This document shows, piece by piece, positions 26,761 through 36,559 of a stretch of DNA of 64,000 nucleotides. The notes beneath the pieces were generated by a model, which worked only from the letters and a program-made list of their open reading frames with translations, ran no database searches and had not been told where the DNA came from. Origin of the DNA: Aegicerativicinus sediminis (GTDB lineage: Bacteria; Bacteroidota; Bacteroidia; Flavobacteriales; Flavobacteriaceae); contig NZ_CP064295.1 in NCBI RefSeq assembly GCF_015476115.1, positions 3,652,001 to 3,716,000 of the forward strand, written 5' to 3'. The translations under genes and the position numbers were made by a program. Position 1 is the stretch's first letter, and every line of letters starts with the position of its first letter.

Positions 26761-27245
26761 TAACTATTTCTCGCTTTAATGTTATATTTAATCATTTTGC
26801 TTAATGATTGCTTAATAAATTTCAATTTCCTCTTTGGAACTAAGGTTACATTAAAATATTCCCATTTTTTCGAACCATCTTCTAACCTTATATTTAATGT
26901 TAAACGCTTATAAATTATGTAATCCTTAATTTTAAAAGCAACCAGATCTTCCTTTTCAAATTCGACTACATGCTCTCGATAATTGCAATAATCGGAAAGC
27001 AATAGACCTCTATTAATGACAATCACCTTTAAGCCATCGCTATCGTATTCAAAATATTTTGAAATACTGTGAACAACTATAAAGGCGACAGCAAATCCGG
27101 CAGCAATTAGTATAAAAGTTAAAAAAGAATTTTCGGTTACATCCCTAAAAGCCCTAAAAACCGTCGCTAAGACTAGCGCTAGGACTATTAGAATAAAATA
27201 GACCGAAATTATGATATTCTTTACCTTTCCATTGTTAGTTCTCAT
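26760..27245 (-). CDS. Membrane protein of unknown function between parE and parC
   Basis: 161 residues: a short basic N-terminus, two membrane helices (about 10-27 and 37-57) and a soluble C-terminal domain of about 100 residues with beta-strand pattern, possibly PH-like (YNFNVT-type strands, ending in a basic helix). It overlaps parE by 11 nt and parC by 1 nt, so translation is coupled across all three genes. No motif identifies a function. The arrangement suggests dosage linkage with topoisomerase IV or simply operon packing. Confidence 0.72.
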   Translation of the reverse strand: MRTNNGKVKNIIISVYFILIVLALVLATVFRAFRDVTENSFLTFILIAAGFAVAFIVVHSISKYFEYDSDGLKVIVINRGLLLSDYCNYREHVVEFEKEDLVAFKIKDYIIYKRLTLNIRLEDGSKKWEYFNVTLVPKRKLKFIKQSLSKMIKYNIKARNS

Positions 27246-29100
27246 TTAATTCTTCAATTAAATCGAGCTCAACTTTAAGGTTATTAATTATGAATTCTTG
27301 CCTGTCTGGAGTGTTTTTTCCCATATAAAATTCCAACAACTCTTCAATCGACATTTCTTTATCTAACATTACCGGATCTAGACGCATATCTTCGCCAATG
27401 AAATGTTTAAATTCATCAGGCGATATTTCACCAAGACCTTTAAATCTGGTTATTTCTGGTTTTGGCTTTAATTTAGCAATAGCATTACGCCGTTCTTCGT
27501 CAGTGTAACAATAAATTGTCTCTTTCTTATTTCGCACCCTGAATAATGGTGTCTGTAAGATATACAAATGCCCCTCTTTAATCAATTCAGGGAAAAACTG
27601 TAGGAAGAAAGTAATTAATAGCAACCTAATATGCATACCATCAACATCGGCATCTGTCGCTATAACAATATTGTTGTAGCGTAAATCCTCCATGGATTCT
27701 TCAATGTTTAGAGCTGCTTGCAATAAATTGAATTCCTCATTTTCATAAACAATCTTCTTGCTCATTCCATAAGAATTCAATGGCTTACCTCTTAAACTAA
27801 AAACAGCCTGCGTATTAACATCACGAGATTTAGTAATACTACCAGAAGCAGAATCCCCCTCAGTAATAAAAAGTGTGGATTCTAAATTCCTTTCATTCTT
27901 TGTGTCATTAAAATGAACCCTGCAGTCTCTTAATTTTTTATTGTGGAGGCTAGCCTTTTTGGCCCGTTCACGTGCCAACTTTCTAATACCTGAAAGTTCC
28001 TTGCGTTCACGCTCCGCCTGGATTATTTTACGTTGTAATTTATCCGCTGCTTCAGGATTTTTATGCAGGTAATTGTCTAAATATGTTTTTACAAAATCAT
28101 TAATATAGGTCCTAACGGTAGGCAAATCACCTCCCATATCTGTTGAGCCTAGCTTAGTTTTGGTTTGACTTTCAAAAACTGGCTCCATCACTTTAATGGA
28201 AATAGCCGCCACAATTGATTTTCTTACATCTGAAGCATCGTAATTTTTGTTGTAATACTCACGGATCGTCCGTACAATAGCTTCTCTGAATGCAGCCAAA
28301 TGTGTACCTCCCTGGGTAGTGTTTTGCCCATTAACAAAAGAATAATATTCTTCACTATACTGTGTTTTGTGATGGGTCATAGCTACTTCTATATCTGATC
28401 CCCTAAGATGGATAATCGGATACAGCTTGTCGCTATCGTTAATGTTTTCGTTCAAAAGGTCTTTCAGACCATTTTCACTGTAGAATTTTTCGCCGTTAAA
28501 AACTATTGTCAAACCTGGGTTGAGGTACACATAGTTTTTGAGCATTTTCTCTACATATTCATTTCTGAATTTGTAATTCTTGAAAATAGATTCATCAGGT
28601 ATAAAGGTTACCTTGGTTCCTTTTCTTCTAGAAGTGTCATTGAGCAAATCCTGGTTGGTTAAATCTCCACGTTCAAATTCTGCAGACGCTGATTGCCCAT
28701 CCCTTGTAGATTCTACCCTAAAATAATTAGAAAGTGCGTTTACAGCTTTAGTACCAACACCATTGAGACCAACCGATTTTTTGAAGGCTCTGGTATCGTA
28801 CTTTCCTCCAGTATTCATCTTTGAAACAACGTCCACAACTTTCCCAAGTGGGATACCCCTACCATAATCGCGCACAATAACCCGATTGCCCTGAATTGAA
28901 ACTTCTATCGTCTTTCCGGCCCCCATGACATATTCATCTATGGAGTTGTCGAGGACTTCTTTTACCAGAATATAAATCCCATCGTCAGGGGAAGAACCAT
29001 CCCCCAACTTACCAATATACATACCGGGCCTCATACGGATATGCTCTTTCCAATCAAGAGAACGTATGTTTTCTTCGGTATACTTGGTTTCTGCAGACAT
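27235..29100 (-). CDS. parE: DNA topoisomerase IV subunit B
   Basis: ATPase subunit of topoisomerase IV. The 621 residues contain a GHKL ATPase domain ([11 protein letters not shown] with Asn52; GRGIPLG near 81; [13 protein letters not shown] near 111-123), a transducer with the QTKTKLG loop near 312-318, and a TOPRIM domain with EGDSASGS (Glu414) and DADVDG (483-488). The length and lack of the large TOPRIM insert seen in proteobacterial GyrB favour ParE. The product heads a coupled unit with an unknown membrane protein and ParC. Confidence 0.92.
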   Translation of the reverse strand: MSAETKYTEENIRSLDWKEHIRMRPGMYIGKLGDGSSPDDGIYILVKEVLDNSIDEYVMGAGKTIEVSIQGNRVIVRDYGRGIPLGKVVDVVSKMNTGGKYDTRAFKKSVGLNGVGTKAVNALSNYFRVESTRDGQSASAEFERGDLTNQDLLNDTSRRKGTKVTFIPDESIFKNYKFRNEYVEKMLKNYVYLNPGLTIVFNGEKFYSENGLKDLLNENINDSDKLYPIIHLRGSDIEVAMTHHKTQYSEEYYSFVNGQNTTQGGTHLAAFREAIVRTIREYYNKNYDASDVRKSIVAAISIKVMEPVFESQTKTKLGSTDMGGDLPTVRTYINDFVKTYLDNYLHKNPEAADKLQRKIIQAERERKELSGIRKLARERAKKASLHNKKLRDCRVHFNDTKNERNLESTLFITEGDSASGSITKSRDVNTQAVFSLRGKPLNSYGMSKKIVYENEEFNLLQAALNIEESMEDLRYNNIVIATDADVDGMHIRLLLITFFLQFFPELIKEGHLYILQTPLFRVRNKKETIYCYTDEERRNAIAKLKPKPEITRFKGLGEISPDEFKHFIGEDMRLDPVMLDKEMSIEELLEFYMGKNTPDRQEFIINNLKVELDLIEELNEN

Positions 29101-29254
29101 GAAAATTCAGATTTTTTTAGGTTCGTCGCTAATATAAGGTTTCACCTAAAAACATAAAACACCGCATAAACAAAGTAATTAACAATGTTTTTAAGGATTT
29201 AATTAATCGATTGAATTTTAAAGCAAAAGTTACAAAGGGTTCCTTAAAAACTTT

Positions 29255-31054
29255 TTAATCCGATGCGGCTAGTTCCTCAAGAATTTTCTTAGGCTTTTTA
29301 TCATAGACAAAATTGAAATAACCAATCATCATTTCATCCATTGTTTGCTCTCCCCATTTTACAGAATCTTGGGGGCTTGGGTTAAATGGATTTTGGCCGC
29401 TATTATCAAAAACAGCTGATAATTTCAATTTGGAGCCGCCATGAATTTCAATTGGATTTTCTAAATAATAATTACGCTGCCAATTGAAGTTATAGTTTGG
29501 AACATTCAATACAACCTCTTCTTCTCCATTTGGGTATTCCACAACATATTTAAAGCTTTTACCTCTAAAATGCATGTGTGGAAAAAGGCTGTATAATTTA
29601 ATATCGTCCTTAATTTCTTCCACTGCTTCTACCTCAACATTCTTTTTGTACGGCTCTAATACAAACTCAAAATTAGCTGGCCCTAAAGACACCAATTCTT
29701 TTTCCGATTCATTTTTCGCGAAATACAATCCAATTTTTGAATTGTCGATGGCTTCCTTACCATTTGCAGTGTAGTGCGATTGAATAATTAACTTTGACCC
29801 TTTAGGAATTGTCCTAACCGAATTTTCAGGAAATAACTCAGGGCCACCTCCAGGTGCCCAGCCTATAAAAATGCCATCCAACCAAGGCCCACGTTTTCTT
29901 TCAACTGGAGATTCTGTACCATCTGGATACCGTATTGTTGCGAGAATATGATGTAAAACTTCTGGATTACCAGGTACAACCTCAACCGCCCTTACCTTCA
30001 TATCTTCTGGCAAATCATCCATAGGAAATTCTTGGTACATATAATCAATCAAACCTGTCGCTGGTAGGTGCCTTTCAGTTAATTCAAATATTGTATCTGG
30101 TTCTCCAAATTTCCATTCAGGTTGAAAGGGTTTAATTTTGGCTAGAGGATTGTTCCCTATACCTAAAGGCATACCATTATCAATCCAACCTACAATATTC
30201 CTTACTTCCTGCTCAGTTAAAGACAAGTCTTCTTTAAAATGTCCATATTTTGGGTCTGCCTGCCAAGGCGGCATGCGTTTATTCAGAATCACCTCCCTTA
30301 TCATTTCAGACCAACCATATACCGTATAATAATCAGTCATTGCCCAAGAACCAATACCATTTTCAACATGACATTGAGTACATTTGGTTTCTAAAATAGG
30401 TGCGATATCATCTATAAATGTCAAATCTTCTTTAGCTTCTTGTGGTAATCCTCTTTTTATGGCACAACCTTTTGAACGCACATAGGGCTCCTGAACTTTT
30501 TCTCCATTCAAAAAAGAATTGAGAGCATTCCTTAAATAGTCGTTTTCCGGCTCAATCTTTTGCCCTTCATAGCCTAATTGATCATCAATCGGTCCACGGT
30601 ATACTAAAGACCAATCCGAAGGATCAATAACTATGGTTTCCGCTGTTCTAGTTAAATTCAAATTTTCAGCCAAGAACTGATGGTTATCAATTAATATAGG
30701 AAGTGACATCCCGTACTCGTCCGCTTCTTGGCCAATTTCATCTCGATCATCCTGAAGGTTGGAATTTACCATAAAGAATTGAACACCTTTGTCCTTAAAT
30801 TCATTGCTTATGGTCTCATAAGTCCTGAATCCATTTCGCACCATAGGACACCCATTTCCTTGCACATATAACACTATTGCATTGGCATCATCATAATAAT
30901 ACAGATTATGGAAATCATCATTCTGGTCATATAACCCAATGTCATCAACCGTTATCGCCATGTTTTTTTCTGAATTATCAGAGCTTAAACAATTGAAAAA
31001 TAAAAATAAGGGCATGCATACTGCTGCCATCAAGATTAATCGAGAAAATCGCAT
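29255..31054 (-). CDS. Redoxin / cytochrome c / copper monooxygenase-fold fusion lipoprotein
   Basis: A 599-residue exported protein with a lipobox-like FFNC (Cys22). Three modules follow: a redoxin domain (about 35-190) with a single Cys in GNGCPMV (Cys69); a short c-type cytochrome (about 210-300) with the haem motif CTQCH (225-229) and a likely axial Met261 in RMPPW; and a C-terminal copper type II ascorbate-dependent monooxygenase fold (about 320-590). In the last module HH at 368-369, His427, His493, His495 and Met575 or 576 match the order and spacing of both copper sites in PHM/DBH. The substrate is unknown. Confidence 0.82.
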   Translation of the reverse strand: MRFSRLILMAAVCMPLFLFFNCLSSDNSEKNMAITVDDIGLYDQNDDFHNLYYYDDANAIVLYVQGNGCPMVRNGFRTYETISNEFKDKGVQFFMVNSNLQDDRDEIGQEADEYGMSLPILIDNHQFLAENLNLTRTAETIVIDPSDWSLVYRGPIDDQLGYEGQKIEPENDYLRNALNSFLNGEKVQEPYVRSKGCAIKRGLPQEAKEDLTFIDDIAPILETKCTQCHVENGIGSWAMTDYYTVYGWSEMIREVILNKRMPPWQADPKYGHFKEDLSLTEQEVRNIVGWIDNGMPLGIGNNPLAKIKPFQPEWKFGEPDTIFELTERHLPATGLIDYMYQEFPMDDLPEDMKVRAVEVVPGNPEVLHHILATIRYPDGTESPVERKRGPWLDGIFIGWAPGGGPELFPENSVRTIPKGSKLIIQSHYTANGKEAIDNSKIGLYFAKNESEKELVSLGPANFEFVLEPYKKNVEVEAVEEIKDDIKLYSLFPHMHFRGKSFKYVVEYPNGEEEVVLNVPNYNFNWQRNYYLENPIEIHGGSKLKLSAVFDNSGQNPFNPSPQDSVKWGEQTMDEMMIGYFNFVYDKKPKKILEELAASD

Positions 31055-31065
31055 ACTTGGAATTT

Positions 31066-31080
31066 AATGGTTAAACCATT
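31066..31080. promoter_or_regulatory. Palindrome just upstream of the fusion lipoprotein gene
   Basis: AATGGTT-A-AACCATT, a perfect 7+7 inverted repeat, lies 12 nt before the ATG at 31054. It could be an operator or a hairpin at the 5' end of the mRNA. A possible -7 element (TAATTTTG, minus strand, 31144-31151) lies about 90 nt upstream. The rest of the 261-nt gap up to 31315 is AT-rich with no recognisable gene. Confidence 0.35.
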
Positions 31081-31315
31081 AGTTAATTCGGGAGATTTTT
31101 AAAGATAAACCTTTTTATTAAAATGTCAAATGTTAATGGCTAACAAAATTAAATTAGCATATTAAAAATTAGACAGTTACAACGAATAATTCAATCGTAA
31201 AGTAAAGAGAAGTCAGTTAACATATTATTTCTCAATATTAAACTTTCACATTTTTTAACTGCATTGAACTTGGGATTGTTTCAATTTTAAAATATTTTAC
31301 AGGAAAACCCATTAA

Positions 31316-34300
31316 ATGCAAGACAATTCCCTTTTAAATACAACAGATTGGTATAAAGATGCCATAATTTACGAACTGCACATAAAAGCTTTCTTTGATA
31401 GTAACGGAGATGGTATTGGGGACTTTAAAGGGTTGTTGCAAAAACTTGATTACCTTGAAGATTTAGGGGTAACGGCAATTTGGCTTCTGCCCTTTTACCC
31501 TTCACCACTGAGAGATGACGGATATGATATAGCAGATTATTACAGCATCAACCCATCGTATGGAAATTTAAAGGATTTTAAAAAATTCATCTCCGAAGCT
31601 CACAATAGAGGCCTCAAAGTCATCACAGAGCTAGTTATTAATCATACATCAGACCAACACCCTTGGTTTCAAAAAGCACGTAAAGCAGAAAAAGGAAGTC
31701 CTGAAAGAGACTTTTATGTTTGGAGTGATTCTGCCGAAAAGTATAAAGACGCGCGAATAATATTTACCGACACTGAACCTAGCAATTGGAGTTGGGATAG
31801 CGAAGCCAAAGCCTATTACTGGCATCGTTTTTTTTCACATCAGCCAGATTTAAATTTTGACAACCCAGAAGTCCAAAAGGAAGTTCTAAACATATTAGAC
31901 TTTTGGTGCGAATTTGGGGTCGACGGGTTTAGGTTAGATGCCATACCCTATTTATTTGAACGCGATGGCACCAATTGCGAAAATTTACCTGAAACGCATG
32001 TTTTTCTAAAAAAACTTAGAAGCCATATGGATTCTAAATGGGAAAACAAATTGCTTTTGGCAGAAGCAAATATGTGGCCTGAAGATTCTGCAGCCTATTT
32101 TGGGAATGGGGATGAATGCCATATGAATTATCATTTCCCGATAATGCCTAGGATGTTCATGTCTGTAAAAATGGAAAACAGATATCCGATTATTGACATA
32201 ATAGACCAAACACCTGAAATTCCAGAAGGATGTCAATGGGGAATTTTTCTTCGTAATCATGACGAATTAACTCTTGAAATGGTTACTGATGAAGAGCGAG
32301 ATTATATGTATAAAGTTTATACCAGGGACCCAAAAGCAAAAATAAATGTTGGCATCCGTCATCGTTTAGCACGTTTATTAGAAAACAATAGAGGTAAAAT
32401 TGAGCTGATGAATGTTATGCTTTTCTCTCTTCCTGGAACTCCAATACTGTACTATGGTGATGAAATAGGAATGGGCGACAATTATTACTTAGGTGACAGA
32501 GATGGAGTGAGAACTCCAATGCAATGGTCTTCAGAAAGAAACGCAGGCTTTTCCACCGCCAACCCCCATCAACTGTACCTTCCAACCATTATAGACCCAG
32601 AATACAAATACGAGTCAGTTAACGTGGAAACACAGCTAATGAATTCTTCCTCCCTACTTTGGTGGATGAAACGTATTATGGCTATGCGCAAACGCTTTAA
32701 AGCTTTTGGAAGAGGAGAAATCAATTTCTTATCTCCCAAGAATTCAAAAATTTTAGCATTTACCAGAACGTATGAAGAGGAAATTATTTTGGTGATTTGT
32801 AATCTTTCAAGGTTTTCCCAACCCGCTGAATTAGACCTGTCAAACTATAAAAATCTTATACCAGAAGAAGTTTTTAGCAGAATAAAGTTTCCTAAAATTA
32901 CTGATAAATCTTACTTGTTTACACTTTCACCATTTGGCTATTACTGGTTTCAACTTAAATCTATAAATGAATCTAACCAAGATACCAATAACAAGTTCAG
33001 CACTTTTAAAATTGATAGCTTGGATGAGTTGTTAATTAAAATACAAAAGCAGGATTTCGAAGGCAATTTATTAAAATACATCATCGACCAACCTTGGTAC
33101 AATTTAAAAGATAGAATTGTTCAGGATCTAAAAATCATTAAGTCCGTAAATATAGACACCGAAGGAAATCATAAAATTCTTCTTTTAGAATTAGAGTATA
33201 ATGAGGGTTTGCCAGAGCTTTATCAGCTCCCAATTTCCAAAAGGCTACTTTCCTCGAATCAAAAATCAATTCAAGATTTCACCCATGTAATATGTGAAGT
33301 TGAAAATGGCAGGTTTAGGGGTTTTGTTCAAGAAGGCTCTCAAAATGTAGAATTTAGGCGGCTTTTATTTCATCGTTTATTAAATAATTCGGAATTTACA
33401 AATGAAGGCTTACAGCTAAATCAATTCCAAATTCAATTTGAACCTCAGCCAAGTCAATACAGGGTTGAGCTTAAAAATGGAAATTCTAGAATGCCAGAAT
33501 TTGAATTTCCTGATGGGTTACACTATAAATTTTATAGAAAACTTGATATAATAGAGCATCCTGATAGCGAGGTAATGAAAGCGTTTTCATCGTTCTCGCA
33601 AAAATTAACGCCTGAGTATATAGGTTCCATCTCTGTAAACATTTCTGGCGCTAATAATCAAGTATTAGGTATACTTTACCAAGGGGCGGAACACCAGGAA
33701 GACACAGGTTATTGGATGATAGACTTAGTGAAACGCTATTTCGATTCTATTTTAACTGAACCGAAAAAATTTAAAGTTCCTAAACTTAATACCGATTATT
33801 TTCAAGCCATAGACTACAATGATTTACCTCAATCTATGAAACATTTCTTGGGTGTAATAAATTGCGAAAGGGCTGCCCAACTTGGTAAATTGACCGCTGA
33901 ATTACACAACAATCTTGTTAAATTATCTGACAAAGAAGCCTTTTCAACTGAAGAATTTTCTTTACACTACCAGCGATCGGTATTCTCAGGTCTTCAAGGA
34001 CTTACGCGTTCCGCTTTCCAAGATTTAGATTCACAATTTCAAAAATTACCTAACTATGCAATTGAAGACGGAAATGTGTTGCTATCAAAGAAAAAGGAGG
34101 TTTTAGAACTTTTAAAAAAGGTATATAAGTACAAAATTCCTATCCTAAAATTTCGTACACATGGCGATTTGCACCTATCCCGCTTTATTTGGACAGGAAA
34201 AAATTTCTTATTACAAGATTTTGAAGGAGACAACCAGAAATCATTCAGTGACAGAAGAATTAGAAGAAATGGGTTAAGAGATGTAGCCTCAATGCTACGC

Positions 34301-34600
34301 TCCTTTCATTATGTAACTTACATGACTTATTTAGAACCAGAATATTCTAAACATGGTAGCGAAGGAAATCTCGAAGAATGGGCATACGCATGGTTTCATT
34401 ATATGAGCAGAATCTACTTAACCAACTATTTAAATTCCATTAAATATCCAGATATGGTTTCCGAGAACATTGATGACAATAATGATTTGTTAAGGGTATT
34501 TATGATGGAAAAAGCTCTACTAGAATTGCAGCACGAAATAAATTACAGACCAGAATTGGCAATGATTCCAATAAAAGGGATCCTTGACATACTAAAATAA
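31316..34600 (+). CDS. treS: Trehalose synthase / maltokinase fusion
   Basis: A 1094-residue bifunctional enzyme. Residues 1-550 are a GH13 TreS domain that interconverts trehalose and maltose, with nucleophile Asp208 (GVDGFRLDA), acid/base Glu250 (LLLAEANMW) and Asp316 (LRNHDELTLE). Residues from about 570 on are a maltokinase of the aminoglycoside-phosphotransferase fold, with Asp951 in HGDLHLSR and Asp968 in DFEG. The product, maltose-1-phosphate, is the donor for the GlgE glucan pathway. GlgE and GlgB are not in the window. The TreS-Pep2 fusion is widespread, and both active sites look intact here. Confidence 0.93.
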   Translation: MQDNSLLNTTDWYKDAIIYELHIKAFFDSNGDGIGDFKGLLQKLDYLEDLGVTAIWLLPFYPSPLRDDGYDIADYYSINPSYGNLKDFKKFISEAHNRGLKVITELVINHTSDQHPWFQKARKAEKGSPERDFYVWSDSAEKYKDARIIFTDTEPSNWSWDSEAKAYYWHRFFSHQPDLNFDNPEVQKEVLNILDFWCEFGVDGFRLDAIPYLFERDGTNCENLPETHVFLKKLRSHMDSKWENKLLLAEANMWPEDSAAYFGNGDECHMNYHFPIMPRMFMSVKMENRYPIIDIIDQTPEIPEGCQWGIFLRNHDELTLEMVTDEERDYMYKVYTRDPKAKINVGIRHRLARLLENNRGKIELMNVMLFSLPGTPILYYGDEIGMGDNYYLGDRDGVRTPMQWSSERNAGFSTANPHQLYLPTIIDPEYKYESVNVETQLMNSSSLLWWMKRIMAMRKRFKAFGRGEINFLSPKNSKILAFTRTYEEEIILVICNLSRFSQPAELDLSNYKNLIPEEVFSRIKFPKITDKSYLFTLSPFGYYWFQLKSINESNQDTNNKFSTFKIDSLDELLIKIQKQDFEGNLLKYIIDQPWYNLKDRIVQDLKIIKSVNIDTEGNHKILLLELEYNEGLPELYQLPISKRLLSSNQKSIQDFTHVICEVENGRFRGFVQEGSQNVEFRRLLFHRLLNNSEFTNEGLQLNQFQIQFEPQPSQYRVELKNGNSRMPEFEFPDGLHYKFYRKLDIIEHPDSEVMKAFSSFSQKLTPEYIGSISVNISGANNQVLGILYQGAEHQEDTGYWMIDLVKRYFDSILTEPKKFKVPKLNTDYFQAIDYNDLPQSMKHFLGVINCERAAQLGKLTAELHNNLVKLSDKEAFSTEEFSLHYQRSVFSGLQGLTRSAFQDLDSQFQKLPNYAIEDGNVLLSKKKEVLELLKKVYKYKIPILKFRTHGDLHLSRFIWTGKNFLLQDFEGDNQKSFSDRRIRRNGLRDVASMLRSFHYVTYMTYLEPEYSKHGSEGNLEEWAYAWFHYMSRIYLTNYLNSIKYPDMVSENIDDNNDLLRVFMMEKALLELQHEINYRPELAMIPIKGILDILK

Positions 34601-34647
34601 TTTAAACCTATGGTTGAAAGGAAAAAATAAAGTTGAAATGGACGCAT

Positions 34648-35292
34648 ATGAGTTTTGATCAAATAACTTTTTACAGCAAGAAATTCTTAATTCTTTCATG
34701 TGTTATCTCATTGTCGTGCCAATCGCAAATAAGGGATAATGATCTTCGTAATGTTGGAGGCAAATGTGAAGGTTGTGAGGCTCTATATGAGTATGGTGAT
34801 AAATTTCTGAATGAAACTGATACAATTCCAGGATTCAAGGAATACTCACCCAAAATTAAAATCCACGGTACGATTTATAAAAACGATGGGGTTTCCCCGG
34901 CAGAAGATATCATCCTATACTTCTATCATACTAACCAAGAGGGTATTTATGATAATAAAGGAAAAACTAAAAATTGGATTGCACGGCACGGAATCCATCG
35001 CGGTTGGATTAAAACAGATAAATCTGGCCACTTTGAAATCTACACCTTCAGGCCTGCTTCCTACCCTAATTCCATTGCCCCGCAGCATATCCACATGACC
35101 ATAAAAGAACCAAATACTATACCCTATTATATCGATGATATATTTTTCAGGGACGATCCTAATTTTAATTCCGAATTTGACAAGGGTAATGAAGCAAGAG
35201 CAGGTTCTGGTGTCATTACGCTTAAGAAAAACAAAGGGATTTGGGAAGCCCGAAGGGATATTTATTTGGGCCAGAATATACCTGATTATTAA
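34648..35292 (+). CDS. Intradiol ring-cleavage dioxygenase-like lipoprotein
   Basis: 214 residues with a lipoprotein signal (SLSC, Cys24). The domain resembles the catalytic core of intradiol dioxygenases. Candidate non-haem iron ligands are Tyr101 (GIYDNKG), Tyr139 (RPASYPN) and His147/His149 (APQHIHM), following the Tyr-Tyr-His-His order of catechol 1,2-dioxygenase. An RGW stretch also fits. Being exported and small, it is unlikely to be a normal catabolic catechol dioxygenase. The ATG at 34648 is preferred over a TTG 15 nt earlier. It follows treS by 47 nt and its stop overlaps that of the convergent cysteine desulfurase gene by 4 nt. Confidence 0.72.
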   Translation: MSFDQITFYSKKFLILSCVISLSCQSQIRDNDLRNVGGKCEGCEALYEYGDKFLNETDTIPGFKEYSPKIKIHGTIYKNDGVSPAEDIILYFYHTNQEGIYDNKGKTKNWIARHGIHRGWIKTDKSGHFEIYTFRPASYPNSIAPQHIHMTIKEPNTIPYYIDDIFFRDDPNFNSEFDKGNEARAGSGVITLKKNKGIWEARRDIYLGQNIPDY

Positions 35293-36437
35293 TTCTTCAG
35301 AAATTCTGAAAGGACCTGCAGCGTATAGTCAATTTCTTCTTTGGTGTTATATCTGCTGAATGAAAACCGTATTGAGGGTTTTGCTAATTCCTCTCCTTCC
35401 AATAATTCCTCCAGAACGTGAGACCCTTGTGCACTACCACTTTGACAAGCACTTCCTCTAGAACACGCTATTCCCTTCAAATCCAATTGAAACTGTAACA
35501 AACTTGCTTTATCTGGGGAAATTGGCAATCGCACATTTACAAGCGTATAGGTGCTTTTAGTTAAATCACCGGAACAGCCATTAAATTGAATGTTCGGAAA
35601 TCGCTTCTTCAACCCGGATATAAAATAAGATTTAAGATCAAGAATATATGCTTTATCCTCCTGAAGCATTTCATAGGCGATATCTAACGCCTCCGCCAAA
35701 CCAACAATATTATGAATGCTTTCGGTCCCGGCACGCATACCGCGCTCTTGTTCACCGCCATGAATAAAGGGCTTCAAACGGGAACCCTTTCTAAGAAATG
35801 CAAAACCAACTCCCTTAGGACCATGAAATTTATGGGCACTGGCCACCATAAAATCAATTGGGGTTTCTTTTACATCAATATTAAAATGACCTATGGACTG
35901 AACGGTGTCACTATGTAACAATGCATTGTATTCTTTACACAGAATTGCTATTGCGTGAAGATCGAGCAGATTACCAATTTCATTATTTACATGCATTAAA
36001 CTTACCAAAGTCTTGCCAGCGGTATTTTTAAGTGCAATTTCCAAATCTTGAGTTCGAACACTTCCAAAATCATCCAAAGGAAGATAAGTGATGTTAACCT
36101 TATAATCTTTTTCCAACTTTTCGAGAGTATGCAAAACGGCATGGTGTTCAATCTTTGTTGAGATAATATTGGAAACCCCACAGTCTTTTACAGCACTCGT
36201 TAATATTAAATTATCAGCTTCTGTACCTCCTGAAGTAAAAATTATTTCAGATGCTGAGGCATTAAAATGACCCGCAATCCTTTTTCTGCAGGATTCAATT
36301 ATAGATTTAGATGACCTACCATAACTATGTGTTGATGAAGGATTACCGAAATTATTTTTTAAAGTTTGCATCATAACATCTAACACTTTATCATGTATAG
36401 GCGTTGTTGCGGCATTATCGAGATAAACTTGATGCAT
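35289..36437 (-). CDS. Cysteine desulfurase (NifS/IscS family)
   Basis: A PLP enzyme that removes sulfur from cysteine for Fe-S clusters or tRNA thiolation. The 382 residues begin YLDNAATTP, carry the PLP-lysine in SAHKFHGPKG and the catalytic Cys in the mobile loop SRGSACQSGS, and hold HGGEQERGMRAGT, typical of the family. The sequence and loop fit the IscS/NifS type rather than SufS. No iscU or thiolase gene is adjacent, so the sulfur acceptor is unknown. Confidence 0.9.
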   Translation of the reverse strand: MHQVYLDNAATTPIHDKVLDVMMQTLKNNFGNPSSTHSYGRSSKSIIESCRKRIAGHFNASASEIIFTSGGTEADNLILTSAVKDCGVSNIISTKIEHHAVLHTLEKLEKDYKVNITYLPLDDFGSVRTQDLEIALKNTAGKTLVSLMHVNNEIGNLLDLHAIAILCKEYNALLHSDTVQSIGHFNIDVKETPIDFMVASAHKFHGPKGVGFAFLRKGSRLKPFIHGGEQERGMRAGTESIHNIVGLAEALDIAYEMLQEDKAYILDLKSYFISGLKKRFPNIQFNGCSGDLTKSTYTLVNVRLPISPDKASLLQFQLDLKGIACSRGSACQSGSAQGSHVLEELLEGEELAKPSIRFSFSRYNTKEEIDYTLQVLSEFLKN

Positions 36438-36477
36438 TTTAATTGTCGCTTTGAGATGAATCCTTCAATTTGGCCTA

Positions 36478-36485
36478 CAAAATTA
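36478..36485 (-). promoter_or_regulatory. -7 promoter element of the cysteine desulfurase gene
   Basis: TAATTTTG on the minus strand fits TAnnTTTG, 40 nt upstream of the ATG at 36437. Confidence 0.45.
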
Positions 36486-36533
36486 GTCGATTAAAATTAA
36501 ATCATAGAAGCTTCGTTTAAAATATCAAAACCC

Positions 36534-36541
36534 TATTTTTG
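36534..36541 (+). promoter_or_regulatory. -7 promoter element of the TSP3-repeat lipoprotein gene
   Basis: TATTTTTG fits TAnnTTTG and lies 18 nt before the ATG at 36560, which argues against the upstream in-frame TTG at 36539 that lies within it. Confidence 0.5.
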
Positions 36542-36559
36542 TTGCTAAATCTGAACTTA

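Noticed and set aside
31055-31315. Possible small RNA or tRNA gene
   Set aside because: No cloverleaf, no CCA-type end and no conserved structure apart from one palindrome.
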